From Gnetum montanum (lineage: Eukaryota > Streptophyta > Gnetopsida > Gnetales > Gnetaceae), in contig MNCI01010128.1 of the NCBI GenBank assembly GCA_015680685.1, forward strand, positions 123,316 to 183,907: a stretch of 60,592 nucleotides of DNA, given 5' to 3'. Of this stretch, positions 55,191-60,592 are shown one piece after another. A program made the translations under genes and the position numbers. Each line of letters starts with the position of its first letter. Position 1 is the stretch's first letter. The notes beneath the pieces are model-generated. The model saw only the letters and a list, made by a program, of their open reading frames with translations. It searched no databases and was not told where the DNA came from.

Positions 55191-57065
55191 ATGAAAAATC
55201 ATCCTCGAGTTCCTCATGAAATATTGAAAAGGTATGGGATTATTGATTGAATGATAATCTGACAGTGACATGGAATGATAGACCTAAGTGCCTGGTGAAT
55301 GGATTGACAACAAATTATAGCATTGGTGTTCATGACCATTGTGGTGAACAGTGTACACAGATGACATCCAGACCTTCATTTGATAGCTTGGAGAGAGAGA
55401 GAAAAGAAAATAAGGCATGTTGCTGCCAATGTCAAAACTGTGCACACCATTGTTCATCCTTAGCCATATAATGAAGAGTGTGCCTTGCGTGACCGCTCCA
55501 GCTCCAGTCCATTCTGAGTGCTCCCTCCTATCCCAATCCATTGTTCATGTGATCACCATCTACACACACAACACAATCATGAATTACCATGGATAAATAA
55601 GACATGATGTTGTTGATACCTTGCCTCGATATGAAGCTCATTGGCTAGGTTGTGGGTATGGCAGATATTGGGTTAGAGGTTTATAATTGATGACTACCCA
55701 AGGTTTAGGGGTGAGAAAAATTGGTGACATGGCCTCCATGACTAAGAGCAAACCTCCAGTAGTAATAGGATAGAAAAAGAAAGAACAAGGAAGATTAGAG
55801 AAATAATCAACGATGAAGCCAAAAAAATAAAAATGGATTTCATGGATGGGGTGAAATGGAAAATGGTTGATTGTAAGAAATGTTTAAGGGAAAGAATGTA
55901 ATAACTGCACCATAAAGGAATGCCAGTGGGTCCTTCCCAAAGCAGGCTCATGCCCTTTATGCCCTAACAGACCCACAAACCAAAGAGTCCATAGGCTCTA
56001 GGAATGACATATGGAAACCATGGTTAAAAACTTACCAACAAGAATTCACCAAAGAATAACAATTCTTCGACTAAGACATAGACTAATAATAAAACTAGTA
56101 ATGAGTTAAAAATGGAAAGCAATATGGGAAGAGAGGAGAGAATGGAATGGAATCCTGGAATTAAGGTTGTGTAAAGTCCCTTGTGTAGTATGTGGTTAAG
56201 TTGACTTAATAAAATTCTATCTAAATCCATATTCAAACTAACCACATCTAGTGACCTCACATCAACACACGTGACCAACCCATCCTCCTGAAGCAACAAG
56301 AATGCGTCCACAGAGCCACCACCATTTCAACAAGAGAAAGATAGAGAAGAAAGAAGCAAGAAAGGGCCTTAGTTAAAGGGAACCTTCAGGCATGGGTAAC
56401 ATGTCTTTCTAGTTCCATAACTAGTGCTTGTAGCCCATGTTTCTTTATTATGTCTAAGGGGTGTGCTTAGAATTCTCACTAGTTTTTTTATTTTGAGTGA
56501 GAACCACACCATGCAAAGACTTATTTGATTTAGTCAACTTCCTGACATTGGTCAATAGCGAAATGGTGGAAGACTTTATGAAAAAAATCCAAGTACCTAA
56601 GAGAATAGCCAGCACAAATGTGTCTAATCCCCTTGAAGTCACATCCTTTTCAATCCATTTGAATCTTTCCTTGGTTTAAAGAATACTAAGCCACCAATTC
56701 ATTAATAAGTTTACTTAGAGAAATGGACAGTACATTTCCAAAACAAAGGGAGACCATAGAGTTTGAATAGATGAACAAATGATGTGAACTCATTGCCTAC
56801 TTTATCAAAGAACCATATCTTAGCATTAACATTAAAAGTCAAAGGTAAAATCCAAACATTAGCAATCAACACTATTACAGTATAATCCACCATCATGAGC
56901 ACTTATTATGTGACAAGTGAAAATAGTTCAAAAAAAATGTAACAACGAAAGAAATAGTTAAAATGTTAATGATGGTGTAACAAAAAACAAGTAAAGATGA
57001 AAAATGTGTAAAACAAAAGAAAAACAAAGGAAACTAAGTGCTTAGAATGGTTAGCATTGGCAGCC
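55191..57065 (-). other. Element E 3' noncoding region
   Basis: The counterpart of 425-2361 in A, including the mid-region motif at 55731-55746 and one hairpin module at 56458-56510, in which TTCTCACT (56473-56480) pairs perfectly with AGTGAGAA (56496-56503). The frames at 55247-55471 (+), 55742-55951 (-) and 56024-56311 (-) are not conserved between copies. Confidence 0.7.
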
Positions 57066-60000
57066 ATCTCCCCCATGACTAAGTTGAAAGGAGGAGATCC
57101 GAAATAATAAGCAAGGTTGTCCATTAATAGAGGTAGTGTTAGTACTGGCTATTTTAAGCTCATGTAAGGGTTTGGTTTGCTAGATGTTCACTAATAATTT
57201 CTTATTCGGGCTTTCAGGTTTATAGATCATCATGGTCCCTGTAGGAAAAGTTTCATGAATGATATAAGGTCCTTCCCATAGCGTTTGGAATTTAGTTCAT
57301 TATGGCACATGTGCAGGATTCCAATACAAAACCTTATCTCTTGGTTGGTAATTGACTTTTCTAATTATTAAGTCATGATGTTGTTTTTTAAAGGCCTTAT
57401 GTAGTTCATTGGATGATAGGGCAACTAATTGATTTTCATCTAGCAAGTTAAAGTTCATTAACCATTTTTTTTTGTGCTAGATTGAGGTCAAGGTTGAGGT
57501 CACATGCTGTAGGTAGTGTACATAGCTTAGTTTGGATAGGAAGCATTAGAATTTTACCGTACACTAACTCATAGGGAGCATAGCCTATAGGGAGTTTTCA
57601 TGTGGAGTGGTATGCCCAAAGAGCATCATTTAGTTTAGTGCTCCAATCTCACCTATATTTGCTAATGGTTCATGTCAATATTTTTGTGATCTCCCTATTG
57701 GTGACTTCAGCTTGACCATTTGCTTGAGGATGATATGGTGTAGTTAGCTTATGCTCAACTCCTAATTGTTGCATCAACTTTCGAAAAGTCACACCTGTAA
57801 AATGTGTATCATTGTTAGAAATAAGTGCACAACGCATGCCAAACCTATTTTTGATTTGTTGTTGAACAAATTGTGCAGTGGTAGATGATGTATAGTTCGT
57901 AACAACAGCTGCTTCTACCCACTTTGTAAAATAATCAACAACAACAACAATGTAGGCTTTTCCATTGGAAATTGATGTAATAGGCCCCATAAAATCAATT
58001 TCCCATATGTCAAAGGGTTCTAAGGGTTGAATCCATTATTGTGGACCCTCCATTCTAGTATTCATTTCCCCATCGTGTTGGAAACACTCACAAGATTGGA
58101 TGAAATTCTGAGTGTCCTGGAACAATGTAGGCCAATAGTATCTTGCAAGCAAGATTTTAATGGTTGTTCATCTCCCAATGTAATGACCCCCACAAGGACC
58201 CTCATGAGCATTTTGGAGAACTTGCAATGGATCTACATCAGGAACACACCATCAAACCAAGTCATCAGAACATACCTTATAAAGTTGTTCATTGATTTCC
58301 ATGAAATATTTGGCTCGATGAAGAAACTATTGTTTCCTTTTAACATCTAACCCTTGTGGTGTTTCTTGTGTGAGAATATAGGTAAGAATGCTACTATACT
58401 AATTTGTATCTGTGGTGAATTGATTATTTATTACACCTGCAAAGAGGAGTTCATTAGGAAAATGGTCAGAAATTGGATATTTGTCCTCTTTGTTGTTCCA
58501 TCATAACCGAGATAAATGATCAGTAACAACATTCTTGGTGCCTTTACAATCAATCATCGTAAGATCGAACTCTTATAAGATCATGAGCCATCATATGATG
58601 TGAGGGCTCACCATTGGTTTATTCATTAGGAACTATATTGCACTGATCTGTGTGTACAAATATCTTATAGCCCAACACATAGTGCCTAAATTTATCTAGT
58701 GCAAACACCACAATCATTAACTCTTTTTCTATTATGGTGTAGTTGAGTTGTGCACCAGCAATACTTCAACTTGCACAGTGAATGTAATAGGGTCATTTCT
58801 AGTCATCTAACTATGTAGGTATAGCTCCTAAATTAAAGTTGAACGCATCAGTCATTATGTGGAATGGTCTGGACTAGTTAGGAGCTTGTAGAATAGGTCT
58901 TTCTACGAGCTTCCACTTTAAGGTTTGGAAAGTTATCTCAAATTCCTTGGTCCATTCAAAGGGTACATCCTTTTTCATTAGTTCTACCAAAGGTTTTGCA
59001 ATCCTTGAAAAGTTCTCAATGAAGCATCTATAATAGCCAGTATGTCCAAGGAATGATTGGATATCTTTTACAGTTTTAGGTTGATGAGTGATTCCTTGGA
59101 TGACTTTAATCTTTTTGGGATCTACCTTTATCCCTGTTTGTGAAATCTTATGCCTTAACACAATGCCTTCTTAGACCATTAAATGGCTTTTTTGCAAATT
59201 GAGCCTTAAGTTTGTTTCAACACATCATTTCAATACTTGCTCTAATTGGTCTAATGCTTGTTCAAAGTCCACTCTGTAGGTGGAGAAATTGTCCATAAAG
59301 ACCTCCATATCATTCCCTATTTGCTACTGAAATATACTTAGAACGAAATGTTGAAATGTTGTTGGGGCATTGCACAAGCCAAATGGTATTTGCCTATATG
59401 CAAATGTCCCCCAAGGACTTGTGAATGTGGTCTTGGCTTGGTCTTCTAGTACTATTTGAATTTGATTGTATCCACTACAACCATCCAAAAAACTATAGTA
59501 CCAATGCCCTGCAATGACATCTAAGACTTAGTCGACGAATGGAAATGGAAAGTGGTCTTTGAATGTTGCCATGTTCAGTAGCCTAAAGTCTATACACACA
59601 CTCCACTTGCCTCCTTTTTTAGGAGAAATGACTAATGGACTAACCCATTCACTATCAACAATGGGGTAGATAAATCCAACTTTTAGAAGTTGTTCAATTT
59701 CTTCTTTAACCACTTGCTTAAGCTTTGGGTACAATCACCTTTGTGGTTGTCATCGAGGTTTCATGGAGGGGTCAATGTAAATTCTATATTGGCATATTCA
59801 AGGATCTATTCTGGTGAATTTGAGGTATGACCACGTAAAGGCTTTCAACCATTTATTTACCATCTTTAGCAGTCTTTCTTTCTATTGAGGAGTGAGCTTA
59901 ACATTAATGATTACCAGTTTCCCATTCTTGAGAAATATATACTCCATACCAATAGGCAACGATTTTAACTCAAGGGGCTCTTACTTAAACTCATTAAGGA

Positions 60001-60592
60001 TTTCTAACTTCCCCCAGTTGATATTTTTGATGTCAAGACTTAGAAGTTGACAATGGACTTGCTCTAATGTATTTATGCTATCAATATAGGCATAAGTTAA
60101 GCTCTAAACTGGTTCCATGCATAGAGTTGAGTTGCTCTCTTGATCAACTATCAACCATTGGGTGCCTTCCTGTCTTATGGTTGCTACATATAGGCATCTT
60201 TATATGTTAGTCACTTGTGCACACTGGTTGTAGGCAAGCAATGTTAAGCATTATACAAACTAGGACTTCTACACGCAGTTGCACCCTGTGTCACTATATG
60301 CGATGCATGGAACTTTCTTCTTCTCAATCTTTCCAAATGTATTTTCCTTTGATATTTCTAGAGAAAGATCATGTATTCTTGGGCACACATCAATTGTGCT
60401 TAGCCATGCTCTTCTCATAATGATTGGGAAGTCCCCCTTGCAGTTGTTTACTTAGATCACTAGGAAATTGGTTGGATATGACCACTCACAAACATTGGTG
60501 ACAATGTCCTCCACTAGTCCTAATGGGACAATGATGGACTTGTCAGTCAACTCTAAACGAATGTTACTCTTTTTTAGTGGAGGTAGGTTCCA
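57066..60592 (-). pseudogene. Element E pol relic (integrase to protease)
   Basis: Read on the minus strand from the right edge: protease/linker at about 60217-60592 (LGLVEDIVTNVCEWSYPTNF, then VPCIAYSDTGCNC); RT at 58870-59740 (VDSEWVSPLVISPKKGGKWS, with FMDN in place of FMDD at 59288-59299, then GIKVDPKKIKVIQGITHQP and GHTGYYRCFIENFSRIAKPL); RNase H at about 58620-58870; integrase HHCC at about 58080-58260, core at 57670-57990 (VVDYFTKWVEA; SNNDTHF, where the second Asp has changed; YHPQANGQAEV retained) and C-terminal domain to 57066. Frames of up to about 105 codons survive. The pol-end motif is at 57067-57083. Confidence 0.85.

Larger units (their letters stand above)
54377..60592 (-). 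mobile_element. Element E: gypsy-type LTR retrotransposon, truncated by window end
   Basis: Minus-strand family member with 3' LTR (54377-55175), polypurine tract, 3' noncoding region (to about 57065) and pol (57066 onwards). Its gag, primer binding site and 5' LTR lie beyond the right edge. Inserted in fragment F; the left half of the target duplication would be GTTGG (54372-54376). Confidence 0.9.

Noticed and set aside
1-60592. CRISPR arrays, rRNA genes, bacterial-type operons
   Set aside because: No regularly spaced repeat-spacer arrays, rRNA-like blocks or ribosome binding sites; all features are of plant nuclear repeat type.

Overview
This is repeat-dense plant nuclear DNA with no intact protein-coding gene. 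Nearly all of it is decayed Ty3/gypsy-type LTR retrotransposons inserted into older LINE and gypsy relics. The long (about 0.8-0.9 kb) LTRs, very old nested insertions, heavy C-to-T style decay and gene poverty over 60 kb suggest a large-genome seed plant, most likely a gymnosperm such as a conifer. That assignment is inference; no marker gene confirms it.

Five related gypsy elements share LTR ends TGATGAG...CTCATCA (or slight variants), a primer binding site resembling the 3' end of plant tRNA-Asp, a gag with a conserved N-terminal domain, a pol in the order protease-RT-RNase H-integrase, about 2 kb of conserved 3' noncoding DNA, and a polypurine tract containing AGTCATGGGGG. Element A (+, 1-3089) is cut by the left window edge and has lost most of pol. 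Element B (+, 11459-24552) is full length, with a near-perfect 5-bp target duplication and an additional decayed open frame downstream of pol. Element C (+, 24639-36041) has both LTRs and a solo-LTR-like insertion in gag. Element D (-, 37331-47011) has a perfect AATGG duplication. Element E (-, 54377-60592) is cut by the right edge. F (+, 53228-54376) is a gag-pol fragment interrupted by E. G (+, about 7440-8940) is a more diverged gypsy pol relic.

The DNA between these elements is also largely repeat-derived. There is a SINE with a 10-bp duplication (3308-3468), and LINE relics K (9640-10935), L (11236-11458, continued at 24553-24638 and 36042-36145 around B and C), a LINE ORF1-like copy (36725-37330, continued after D at 47012) with an inverted relative at 3530-4560, and a better preserved LINE ORF2 3' half (48470-50430). 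The only recognisable host-type coding sequence is a GC-richer, stop-containing fragment resembling the N-terminal part of the TFIIH helicase XPB/Rad25 (about 50630-51238).

The most unusual structure is in B. A roughly 2.8-kb extra reading frame (20581-23386) follows a TATA box, an LTR-U3-like motif and a leader intron with GTAAGA, TACTAAC and TTATAG signals. Other points of note are exchange of palindromic modules in the LTR U3 regions, a hairpin module in the 3' noncoding region present in one to three tandem copies, and the polypurine-tract-like motif repeated at the end of pol and, in some copies, mid-way through the 3' noncoding region.
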